In this document: one piece after another, positions 48,015 to 59,000 of the stretch | How the letters are laid out: each line of letters begins with the position of its first letter | Position numbering within the stretch: the stretch's first letter is position 1 | Assembly (NCBI RefSeq): GCF_041381155.1 | Contig: NC_091149.1 | Coordinates: 14,400,609 to 14,464,608, forward strand | Source of the DNA: Argopecten irradians | Lineage: Eukaryota > Mollusca > Bivalvia > Pectinida > Pectinidae | Length of the DNA: 64,000 nt | Reading direction: 5' to 3' | Notes under the pieces: model-generated | What the model was told of the DNA's origin: nothing | The model's input: the letters and a program-made list of their open reading frames with translations, nothing else | The model's database searches: none | Program-made: the position numbers and the translations under genes

Positions 48015-48237
48015 ATGTAGGATATGTTCCCTAGCCGAGAAACACCAAAGTCTACGAAAGCGGTAGTTATGTCTCCTGCTTAGTGCTCAGCATACTGGAT
48101 GAAGGACGACTGGTTCGCCCGTTGTCAGTATTAAAAAGACTGGATCGGGTGTGTTGATTGCTGTTTTAGGCGGCTTACTTCCGTGATGTAGCACTATAAC
48201 AGAACAACAGTTCCACTATACAAGAAGACTTAACACC
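48015..48237 (+). mobile_element. S1 SINE-like copy, truncated by a MITE
   Basis: CTAGCCGAGAAACACCAAAG, CCTGCTTAGTGCTCAGCATA, GACTGGTTCGCCCGTTGTCA and CAGTTCCACTATACAAGAAG match the head and middle of S1. It stops abruptly at 48237, where a family A MITE end begins, and the S1 tail is missing. Confidence 0.8.
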
Positions 48238-48425
48238 AATCTGATTAAAATACAGATCCTTAATATCACTACGTCTTATAAGAGGATCTGAGAAAATCCC
48301 ATTAGGGTTCATGGCCAGGTGACCTTTGGGAATGGCCAATCAAATTGCTGCCTGCAAAATTGTGACAGTGATTTTTTCAGGGGACGAAATGAAATATAGT
48401 CGTGTACCAAAAGTCTTCGTAATTT
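48238..48425 (+). mobile_element. family A MITE, one-ended copy with mixed halves
   Basis: The end CCAATCTGATTAAAATACAG is followed by TTATAAGAGGATCTGAGAAA, CAGGTGACCTTTGGGAATGG and GGGGACGAAATGAAA, which is the reverse complement of the right half of the copy at 3336-3734. So the right end of family A is present in inverse orientation and the other half is lost. Confidence 0.75.
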
Positions 48426-48481
48426 TTATTTTTTTCCTATATATTCTATGTATTTTTACATGTTTTCTTAGATTTTTCCTG

Positions 48482-48790
48482 ATCTCATCTAGGCGAAAAT
48501 TTTAATCAAATTTGGCATACTTGTAGAAAATTATCTACACTTTCAGCTTATCATATTTACATTTTCCTTTGTGCATTTTTTGAGAAAAACGTATTTCATT
48601 ACCACGCAATACTTTTTCGTTGCCATTTTGGTAAAACCAAAGGAAATGATGTCATAAGTGTAAGTAGTGCACAAAAAAGATAAAAAAAATATCGGAAAAT
48701 TATACAAATATTATGAGCTGAAAGTGTAGATAATTCTTTACAAGTATGCCAAAATTGAGCTGAATCCGACAATAGACGAGATAATGAAAA
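48482..48790. mobile_element. TIR-like element with ~70-bp arms
   Basis: The left arm (ATCTCATCTAGGCGAAAATT, TTTGGCATACTTGTAGAAAA, TTATCTACACTTTCAGCT) is mirrored on the right (AGCTGAAAGTGTAGATAATT, TTTACAAGTATGCCAAA, AGACGAGAT). The core is about 160 bp with no coding sequence. Confidence 0.75.
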
Positions 48791-49898
48791 ATCAAAGAAA
48801 AAAATGTAAAAATACAGTAAATTTTATTGACGCTATAACATCAGGAGGCTTTATTGCATGGGTAGCGAAGCAATACAGCCTCGGACGACACGAGTGTTTT
48901 GCCCGAGCGCAGCCAGTATTACACCCGTAGGTAGACAAATAAAATTTATAAAATGACTGTATTATATGGGAAAACACGGAGCCCATATGATGGAAACTGA
49001 TATATTTTTACTTTGATGGTTTGGGGTATTGAGAATGAAGTCGTGACATGCTAATGGAGATTTGTTAGTTTAACAGAACCGTCTGTTTGACCCCGTGTGT
49101 ACATTCACACATCGTCAATTATTGATATAATCTATATCACTAGCTTCATACAAAGTAAACGTGACGTTTATCAGGCTATAACCATTATCTAAGACGACAC
49201 AGTTGTTGACATGGATAGCCACTTCGGAACAATAACGCAGCATCGATATTGACATGGATCGTCGACCTTTGGTGTCAGGTCATTTGTTTCATGAAGGTCA
49301 TACTGTACGTTGTGTACCATACGTAAATATTGTCGAACCTACCCTATCATGAAGTATCAATTATCTTCATATCCTGATATCCGATGGCTTTAAGTATTGT
49401 TAATTTGAAGTGATTCACGGCTTCTGTGTGACAAATCTTATCAAGCGTATAACAATAAATCAGTTGTCAAGGTAATTCTAATACAAAGGCAAAATCTATC
49501 TGAGAACGAAGCAGTTAATCCATTCTTTTGTTTGTTGGGGTTTTAACTGATACCAAATGCATTTTCAGGTAAATAAATACCAAATTTCTAACGAAGAAAG
49601 AGTTATCTCCCATGACCCGGCGATTGAATTCTCGTCGATGTTATGTGTTTTGTTCTTCTTGCTTATTGTGTACATTCACTTAATGTACTGCTAGAAACCA
49701 TTTTGATTTTAGAATCATAGCCTTGCTGAATTACTGACATTGAGTTTATAACAAGAAAAACAACATTTAACATAGAATACTTCCACTTTCACTTCATGAG
49801 AAAATACGCGACTGCGGTTACATAATATATATCGCAACGTCATTCTCCGTTACCAAGTTGAAGATTCAGAAGAAAATGGTCACGTCAAACGGCTGAAG
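48791..49898. other. gene-free DNA
   Basis: No supported gene or repeat. A short direct repeat, TGACATGGAT, occurs at about 49208 and 49250. Confidence 0.45.
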
Positions 49899-50487
49899 TT
49901 AAAGGGGTATTCCTTAAAATTAAAAGGTTACGGATCGTTCATTTCTTTTTATTTTCTTATTGACGATGTCAGTTTTATATGATGTATACTTATAAGAAAC
50001 AATATTAAGCATCGGAACACTTTCTTAGCGACGCCCGAAAATATGCTTTCTAGCTGTCAGTCTTCGCTGAGCCGCCACTTTGGAGGCGATGTTTCATGAC
50101 AAACGCATGTGCAGAGAGAGTTACATTGTACGTTGACATAACGGATCAAAATAAACAAAATGTCGGACTCAGAAGTGTTGGAAAGCGAGATGAGCATGTG
50201 CGTTACTATTTAAATCTCTGATAAAACCGTCCATTTGTTTTTCAAGCGGTCACGCATGAGCGATCTATGCATGTCCCATCAGAATGTGGGCAGGGCTAAC
50301 CATATAAAGACGGACCGCCATAAAATAATTCAATTAATTAATTAAACGAACAATTTACTTCTCCTAACTGTTAAATTTTGTTATTCACGTAAGGGCCATG
50401 AATTTCAAGGCACGTTTAAAATTCGAAAGACCGAGATTTTTTATTTTTCAAAAGTTTTGAGTACAGTTATATGGAATACTCCTTTAA
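49899..50487. mobile_element. MITE with 15-bp TIRs at TTAA
   Basis: TTAAAGGGGTATTCC at the left is mirrored as GGAATACTCCTTTAA at the right, 589 bp apart. The core has short GC-richer patches (GAGCCGCCACTTTGGAGGCG). TTAA at both ends resembles TTAA-targeting elements, but the terminal TTAA could be part of the TIR. Confidence 0.75.
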
Positions 50488-50804
50488 GATTCATGACAGA
50501 AGGTTTATCTTTATCTTCTCATTTAAAAATTTTCAAAGTACATGTATAACTTGTCTGTAATCACGCAGGAGTGTGACTATACATGATACTGTCTTTCCCA
50601 ACGCTGTATCGTGTTGTGAGATCCTTTTCCTCTTTACGAGAAAGTTTTGCAACTGTACATATATGGATGGTTTACATAGATTAAGGTGCGTCAGAACACT
50701 TTTTGCTCCTTAAGGCTTAAAAATGGAAAAAAAAAGGAAGGGAAAAAACTGACAAAAATACATTATTATATACCAAAATGAATGTCAGGATTAATATAAT
50801 CTTA

Positions 50805-50917
50805 CATGGGCTTGTCAGGTGGACAGGGATATCTCAACCCGAGTAAAAGATTTTGTCGGTCAATCCGAGGCTCTTTCACGAGGGTTGAGATATTTCTGTC
50901 CACCTGACATGCCCATG
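50805..50917. mobile_element. foldback element with 36-bp arms
   Basis: CATGGGCTTGTCAGGTGGAC continuing to CTCAACCC is mirrored at 50882-50917 (GGGTTGAGATATTTCTGTCC, ACCTGACATGCCCATG), with a 41-base spacer containing TTGTCGGTCAATCCGAGGC. It matches the style of the foldbacks at 53165 and 60104. Confidence 0.85.
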
Positions 50918-52751
50918 TTTGATTCTTTTTCTCTCATACTTTAACACGAAATGGTAGAAATTCAGCTGATATGAACGTCGATGTGCGTAAATATGGTCGC
51001 CACATGTATTGATGACGTCACTGTCTAGCGCGTGTGAGCTGTCTTTTCCCAATCCCAGTAAAAGACAGAGTTATATTTTCCCTAGCAACCGCGGAATAAC
51101 CCTGTTAAGTATGGGAGAAATGGTTTTCATCTCTGCATTATAGCTTTTTCAGGATATTCATATATGATTACATTAAAGAGTCTTGGAACCCAAAATCAAA
51201 CAATTTCTTCCCAAAAAACTTTTTCATTAATGTACTTAATTCTATAATAAATATGTTGTATGGATACCACTTGTGGTTGTGCCACTGTTATTTAGTCCGA
51301 TTTGAGACTATATGACTTGTTACAACAAAACACATACAATGCAATTAGATTGTAAAACATGGTTCGTGCTACGAAACGATATTGAAATCGGACAATGGCA
51401 CAATATTCCTAATACATAAGTGCACAATCAGAAAAATATTACACATTTGAATTTTGATCAGTTTTATCTGTAGTTTTCTAAGTTACAGCTGCAATAACGT
51501 GTCAGTTGTACCTCAAAACAACATATTCCTCTCACAATGAAGTACTGATTTACATCATAAACATGTAAAAGTTATATTGAGCCCTACTTACGACATTAAG
51601 AATATTCGATTGCTCGTGGAAAAAAGGTTTTAATTCAAAATTGTTTTCTTTCATTTTCAACTAAATATGGCGATCCCCAGTGTCCTGATATACCTTTACG
51701 TTACCGAGAAATCTCTATCACATGAGTTTGATATGTTTGCGAACAGACCTTCGGCCCGTTCACTTCGCTCTGTAAATACTTTCACTATATACACTGATTG
51801 ATAGTTGTTCGATTGACATGTATGTTACAAAGCAATCTTATGGTTTTAAGTCATTCATCAAAGTACTGTCAATATTTATAAATAAGCATATTGGTCAACT
51901 AATCTGTATTTATCTAAGGTTGTGTATGATAATATGAATGAAAAATCCTGTGTCTGATATCAAAATAATTCACAAAATATGACGTATATGAAGCTAATTG
52001 AACTTCAAGAACTATATAATTACCATGAAAGCAGAGCTAAGTTTATTATTGATTGCAAAGCTTTTGATCTTCAACATATACTTATGTATGCAATGGAAGT
52101 AGATTAAAGTTACATTTATTCGCTCTCTTGCGAATTAGCCAATTGATTTCCGTCAATAATTGATGACTTCCATTATTTGATATGTCACGCTGGCTTTGAT
52201 CGATGTCCAAACCTGTTCCAGTGATCTGTTAATCATCCATCCCAGTTTAGTATATGCTGTATTTTCTACGCACGTGTAGTGTTGAAATAAAATCCGGTTT
52301 ATAATATAACATTGGTAACTTGGTAAAGTTTTAAGAAAAAATGATGCTGGTCTTTTCAATATAAAGAATGACTAATATAGCCGATTGACAGATCTCGTTA
52401 ATTTCTTTTCACCTTTATATTAATTAGTAGAGCATATCTATACCGAGTGAAACCTACTTATGATGTCGAGCAGACTGAAATTAAAAGTACTGTTTCTAAG
52501 ATACATATACGCTTCAATTACACAAGGCCAAGTCCAAACAGCACCCTGTATCACAAAGCTGCGTCCAATGGGAGATGTGAATCAAAGATGTTCATCACTT
52601 CATTCTTATCAGCGAGAAGCTCAACGCTGTCCGGAATTAAAAAGAGTGGAATCCAAATGTATCCTCAGTGTCCCTTCTTTAGTGTCTGTAGCTTGAACCG
52701 TGGAAAAGGGTGTTACAAACATTCAATGAAAATTTGAACCCTGCTAACTCG
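50918..52751. other. gene-free DNA
   Basis: No exon was accepted. Two overlapping plus frames at 52447-52737 have mixed composition but no recognisable domain and no matching splice partners. The motif GACCTTCGGCCCGTTCACTT at about 51745 looks repeat-like. Confidence 0.4.
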
Positions 52752-52972
52752 AGGAGGCCGCGATGGCCGAGTGGTTAAGATGTCCCGACATATTACCACA
52801 AGGCCTCCACCTCTGCGATGCGGGTTCGAAACCCAATTGGGGCAGTTGCCAGGTACTGACCGCTGCTCGGTGGTTTTTCTCTGGGTACTCCGGCTTCCCC
52901 CAACCAACAAACCTGGTACGTCCTTACATGACCAAATACGTTAAACCAATAAAACTAAACTGTTAACTCGAT
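52752..52972 (+). mobile_element. tRNA-derived SINE, family S2
   Basis: The head is tRNA Leu/Ser-like: box A in GATGGCCGAGTGGTTAAG and box B in GCGGGTTCGAAACCC. Next comes a conserved-looking central segment (GCTCGGTGGTTTTTCTCTGG, GTACTCCGGCTTCCCCC), which I associate with conserved central domains of bivalve SINEs, though the exact family name is uncertain. The 3' end GTCCTTACATGACCAAATAC then AATAAAACTAAAC resembles the S1 3' end. The open frames across it on both strands are artefacts. It is not a functional tRNA gene, as the 3' acceptor side is replaced by SINE body. Confidence 0.88.
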
Positions 52973-53164
52973 CGGATTCTACTGGAATACTAATTATATG
53001 TAGCCGTTTATTTTCCATTCCAAAACTCTGGTTCAAGGACACTAAAATGAAAGTACTACAAATATAACGTTAACATGTCAATGTCAACAAATGGTTATTT
53101 TATCAAAAACGTTCTGGATACTATTACATAGTGTGAAGGATTGATAGCATCTTTTCCTATCTTG

Positions 53165-53279
53165 AGGGTAGGACAGAGAAATATCTACCCGAGGAGGAGG
53201 TTTACGACGGTGTTACCCGATGGTTGCCGAGGTTTACACTGTCATCCTCCTCCGAGGGTAGATATTTCCCTGTCCTACT
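53165..53279. mobile_element. foldback element with ~35-bp arms
   Basis: AGGGTAGGACAGAGAAATAT then CTACCCGAGGAGGAGG is mirrored as CCTCCTCCGAGGGTAGATAT then TTCCCTGTCCTACT, around a 45-base spacer that includes a smaller inverted pair (GGTTTACGACGGTGTTACCC / GGTTGCCGAGGTTTACACTG). Confidence 0.85.
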
Positions 53280-53688
53280 CTCTAGGTACGGAATAATTTC
53301 ATTTCTGCCCCTGTAATTTCACAACAAATGATAAAAACTACAAATTAAGAAAATAATGCAATATTTGTGAGTCACATGCATGTGTTTTTGAATGTCTAGG
53401 ATGATAAGTATATATTCTGTTTATAAAGGAGAAGACCAACCATTGTTTGACAAGCTTTATGCATCCTTTAGCCAGTATTATGATATTAAAGATTTTGTTA
53501 CAGAGACAGAACAATAGGAAAAAAATGTTAGAAGTTGGAAAGGGGCCCAATGCAGATTTCATATATTGTAATGGGTTTTGTATCCTTTTGAAATTCCGCA
53601 TATAATGCAATGTATGAGTTACTTTTCAGTATATGTTTCACGGAAAGGGGATATGTCATTTTTATTTAACAACGTTAATGAAATATAC

Positions 53689-54707
53689 CACTGGGAAATA
53701 CAGTGTGCTTCCCAAGGCATGAAACACAAATCTGATCACTGAGAGGTGGTCTTGAAAGATCTTTTAGACACAGAAGTGCTGCTTCTGGAGAGGAAAGATG
53801 ACTGTCACTTGACCAGATTTCATTGCTGAAAATGGAACACATTTTATCGTGCAAGCATACAGGTACTTTTAGTAAAATAAGCAAAACTTGATTAGATATG
53901 TTCATTAATGCAAACTTATTCTGACATAATGTTTTCTTAAACATTGCACAGACATTTCTTAACATTATGGCATTGTAACAGTTTGTCTTTTAATCAAATG
54001 AGTTTTGTTGTATCACACTTGCAGGGCACCAAATAAACCATAAGAGTATGTTGTTACTCCTAAAATCTTAGTACAGATTAGTGAGTGGAATCCTGAATCT
54101 GCTAAAATAAGTCAACGGTCAACTCAATACCCTGACTTGTCTCAATTATTCAACTGAAATCGATTCTGCTGTCATGTTCTCCATCAGACAAGCACATGGG
54201 ATGTTGTGCTGCTGGAGTATGCTAGCTTGGTTATGCATGAGGGATTTTAATGTTGTTTGTCATTTTTCTTTCAACTGTATATGTAGATGTTAAGTACAAT
54301 CACAATTCTTTGTTATTATTCCTATCATACATAGTACAATTTTCTGAAACTTACAGAATTGTATGTTTTATGCAGGTTTACCTTTTACACAAGTTGGTTA
54401 TTCATCAAAATATATAATGAATATAATCCCGCATAATTGTTATGACATTTTCATTCTTAATTAATTGAAATGTGTATGTTCATAACACTTGGCTATATCC
54501 ACTAATTGTGCTGGGTTACATGTATGTGACATCTGGTTTAGATAAGTTCCATTGTACACGTAGAAGAAAAAAATAATATCTACAAGCATATTTACCGGAC
54601 TTGGACACACTAGGCGACTTCGAGGAAACTCTTTTAAATTTTTGGAGAAATAAACACTGAATCTTGATATATTCGGGACTTAAGTTTTGCAACGTTACCT
54701 TCTCCAT
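53689..54707 (-). CDS. candidate minus-strand gene, two exons seen, unrecognised
   Basis: A possible first coding exon runs from ATG at 54707 to 54596 (MEKVTLQNLSPEYIKIQCLF start, KSPSVSKS end), with donor CCG|GTAAAT. A second, 53825-53689, has a good acceptor (TTCCATTTTCAG) and a GT donor; it encodes NEIWSSDSHLSSPEAALLCL and, further on, CVSCLGKHTVFPS. The coding character is reasonable for each, but the first ends in phase 1 and the second needs phase 2, so at least one exon between them is missing or one call is wrong. A C-x2-C pair is visible in the second. No family was recognised. Confidence 0.3.
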
Positions 54708-56021
54708 GACTAGAGGAAACAGAGTATAAATCTTACTCTATCCAAAGCCAGTTGGCAACTGTTGGCACTTAGCTAATTTATCAAGACATTCAAATTGCTC
54801 AAAATTCAAAAAGAAGTTGAAATCGTGCTTAATTGGAATGTCTGACAACACGTCCTGTATGTCCACACTGCCGCTAACAACTCTAGTCACGTGTGATTAC
54901 ATTTGTTTTGTAATTGCTATGGTTGTCTAAAAATAGAGCTCGGGAAGATTTCCGAGTTAACCGGAAGTAATTTTTGATTGGCTGCCGTTTACTCAACGAA
55001 ATGCCTATACGGCGGCCATTACAAGTGTGTGAAATAGAAGGGTCTCTGAAGCGTCTAATCCCTGCAGTTTCAAACATCCAGAGCAAACAAGCGAGCTTCT
55101 AATCCTTGCTGGGTCAAATTATCATGGACTTTCGGAAAAAAACCAAAGTTATATTACCAAAACCCCTGGCAGTTCATGACTATCGGTGTAATAACTAAGG
55201 GTGTACCGAATCATTGATACAAAAATAAAATCGATTTTCAATTTCATGATACGACCGTGTCGTTAGATTGGCTGTATCACACAATGATAAATGGATAAAT
55301 ATGTGGACAATACATGTCTATATTTGAAAACTTGACTTCTCAAACAGATATAACTGATAACTAAAAAAGTTTGCATATCGGCAAGGTAACCACTGAATGG
55401 CACGATGATACTTGCAAAATCTTGTATACCAATATCACTAATGAATTCAACTCCTCAAGGTATTCAACAAATATATGAAATTCCCATTACTTTGAAAAAC
55501 AGATGTGTTTATGTCGTCAACAAAGAAACATCATAAATAATGTTACAAAACTAACTTATTTTTATTTTGCGTGAGTACTTGGAGACCTATCGAGAAGCTG
55601 TGACACCCATTCAAGCATTACATACAAACACATATTGATGCTTGCTTCTTGAAAGCACCATTAGGATGAATACGATATTAACTCCAAATATAGGTTCGTA
55701 TGCGCTTTCAATGTGCTTTGTTGATATAGATATATAGTTTAATCAATACAAATATATTAAAACTACACCGAATTATATTTTATTTCATCAATATCAAACT
55801 TGATTATTTAATATGTGACAGTGTTTATGAATATACTGCAGACACCGTGAATTTAACGAGTTGTAACAATAAAAACAGAATACTATTCCCTAGGCAGACC
55901 GCTAAACGAAGCCACATCTTGTATATTTACACGTGTATTATTTATTGTGGATACGACTTTAGAATAGAATGATGACTGTTTGAAATATCATTTTCATCTC
56001 AAAGAGAGACTGGAATTCGTC
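54708..56021. other. gene-free stretch between divergent candidate genes
   Basis: This separates a possible minus-strand gene (start 54707) from the plus-strand secreted-protein gene (start 56054), so it may hold both promoters. The string TTTAGAATAGAATGATGACT followed by GTTTGAAATAT at about 55960 recurs, diverged, at about 56452 inside the first intron of the latter. Confidence 0.4.
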
Positions 56022-56049
56022 TTGTCAGTGTGCTGTAATACACTGACAA
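56022..56049 (+). promoter_or_regulatory. 10-bp-arm hairpin just before the start codon
   Basis: TTGTCAGTGT, an 8-base loop (GCTGTAAT) and ACACTGACAA form a perfect inverted repeat ending 4 bases before the ATG at 56054. If transcribed it would fold in the 5' leader; if not, it could be a dimeric binding site. Function is inferred only from position. Confidence 0.5.
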
Positions 56050-56053
56050 AACT

Positions 56054-59000
56054 ATGGGCGGGTTTTTGTTTTGGAATACGCTTGTATTATGCTTCTTATC
56101 TGTCAATATGGGTAAGTTTGCAAATGTCATAAACACTTGAGATACTGCACCCTTTTTTTATTTATTGTTATCTCTATTACGTTAATCTTGCTATAGCAAT
56201 TAAACCTACAAGGTTTTCTCTAAATTTCGATAGTGTAACGTTATTAATTACATTATTGTTTACATAAATGTTCTTTATAGTAATCAAATGTACTATGTCC
56301 ATTGTAATATTAATTTTATCTTGACTATTAATAATCAAATACAATTATTTAAAGTGATATTCTATTATTAAAAATACGTTAAAAATAGTTGTCAGTTAGA
56401 CTAAACGAACACATGCTCTTTGAATCGCAATGTAAGACTATTTTTTTTAAATTTAGAATAGAGTGATAACTGTTTCAAATATTCTGCTGGCTTACACAAA
56501 CACGGTGTTTTCTTAACTTGCTTACAAAGACGATGTGCTCTTATATGGTTTACACAAAGAAGATATTTTCTTATTTGGCTTGCACAAAGAAGATGTTTTC
56601 TTATCTGGCTTACACAAAGAAGATGTGCTCTGATCTGGCTTACACAAAGATTTTTCTTATCTGGCTTACACCAAGAAGATGATTTCTTATCTGGCTGACA
56701 CAAAGTAGAATTGTTCTCATCTGGCTTACACAAACAGGACGTTTCCTAGACTGGCTTACACAAAGAATATGTTTTCTTATCTGGCTTACACAAAGTAGAA
56801 GTGTTCTTATCTGGCTTACAAAAAGAAGGTGTTTTCTTATCTGTCTTACACAAAGTAGATGTTTTCCTATCCTGCTTACACAAAGAAGATGTCTTCGTAA
56901 GTGGCTTACATAAATACGATGTGTTCTTATCTGGCTTGCAGAAATATGATATATTATCTGACTTACACAAAGATGTGTTCTTATCTGGCTTACACAGAGG
57001 AAATGTTTTCTTGTTTGGCTGACACAAAGAAGATGATTTCTTATCTGGCTTTCACTGAAGATGTGTTCTTATCTGGCTTACAAAGAGATGTTTTCTTATC
57101 TGGCTTACTCAAAGAAGATGTGTTCGTAACTAGTTCACAGAAAGAAGATGTTTTATTATCTGACTTACACAAGGAAGATGTTTTCTTATCCGGCTTACAC
57201 AAAGAAGATGTTTTCTTATCCGGCTAAGACAAAGAAGATGCTTTCTTATCTGGCTTTCACAAAGATGTTTTCTTATCTTGCTTACACAAATACGATGTGT
57301 TCTTATCTGGCTTACACAAAAAATATATTTTCTTAACTGGCTTACACAATGTAGATGTTTTCTTATCTGGCTTACACAAAGAAAATGTTTTCTTAACTGG
57401 CTTACACAATGTAGATGTTTTCCTATCCTGCTTACACAAAGAAGATGTCATCGTAAGTGGCTTACATAAATACGATGTGTTCTTATCTGGCTTGCAGAAA
57501 TATTGTTTATTATCTGACTTACACAAAGAGGATGTGTTCATATCTGGCTTACACAAACAAGATGTTTTATTATCTGGTTTACACCAAAAAGATGTGTTCT
57601 TATCTGGCTTACATATATAAGTTTTCTTATATGACTTACCCATATATGTTTCTTACATAAATGACACAAACATGTTTTCATATCTGACTTACACATATAT
57701 GTTTTACTATCTGACTTGCACAAATAGAGAATTCTTTTATCTGGCAGACAAAAAACATCGTTTCTTAATATCTGGTTTACTTAAATGTGATGTTTTTTTT
57801 AAATTAACTTACATTAGATTGATGTTATCTACCTTTTGTTACACATTGCAAAATAGCAGAAACCTGATAAGGACTAATGCGTTATTTTTTATCATCAACT
57901 AAATTTTTTATTTCCAAAGCATTAGGTATCGTGTGTTTGCTTTAATGAATCAAATAGAGATACAAAGTTTGATTAAGTTTTCATATTTACCTTCTGATAT
58001 TCAGAATTCGCATTTCTTTTCTAAAGATTAGCGTTATGATGAGACAAATCCATGACTATGCAGATCGGACTCCGTTGATCAGTGATGAAGTCAAGTAGAG
58101 AAGCAACGTACTATCAACCTGGTTGACAATACATTTCTGTAATGGTTATGGCTTACATGTTATACTGGAATATCTAGATTATTATTGCTAGCATTTTCAC
58201 TGAAAGTAGGTATATTATCTTTTTAGTTCATAAACATTTAAAGGCACGCTACATTTTCAGGAGCAAAATGTAAAGGTTTCTGAAGAACATTTATAAAATA
58301 AGAAAATACATATTGATGGCCTAAGATGAGGTAATAACACCAAACATATGCAGTATTGTCTGCTTATATATGATAACTGCGGATATTCATTTCGCCGTTT
58401 TGCCGTCTGGGGCAGTGATAGTCAACTAGCGCGCAGTAGGACGACGGTGGGAAATGAAAGACGATCCGCGTTATGAAAATTAATATTTGATTTATTTTTA
58501 TCATTTTTTTTTCAGCTGCTGATGATGAGTGTAGTATTAACGATTAGTTTAACATTCCCATTTTTAAAATCTAAAGCCATTTCGTAAAGGTAGTGAGCCT
58601 TTAAAACGAAGATGAATGTTTACAATACAATGTCGACAATTTGTCATTGATACATTAACTCAAGCTTATTGTGCGTTTGGCAGTTTCAAAACATTTTGCA
58701 TTTGGCTTGGAGAGATAGACATCGTGTGATATGATTAGTTGCTTCAAAACATGGGTACAGTTTATAAAAAAGTCGCAAAATAAAATTGCTGTGAACTAGT
58801 CACGAATCGTAAAAACGCAAAATTAAGTCAATTATAAGATTTAAATAGTATATAACGCGGATGTGGTATTCATTATACAGCATAGTTACATTTGATTTGA
58901 TTAGCTGTCTGGGAGCCATTGATGATCGTAAAGGTGACTGGTAACACTTCCGTGTCACCAATGGATGTTTGGACAGAACATGAACCGCGCCAAAGATCGC

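Noticed and set aside
52763-52845. tRNA-Leu/Ser gene
   Set aside because: Box A and box B are good, but the sequence continues into a SINE body and tail instead of closing an acceptor stem.
56401-57723. Cys-rich repeat protein (CKPDKKTSSL units) on the minus strand
   Set aside because: It is broken into several frames, the unit length varies, opposite-strand frames are equally open, and it lies in an intron of a plus-strand gene. It could be mistaken for a silk or adhesive protein.
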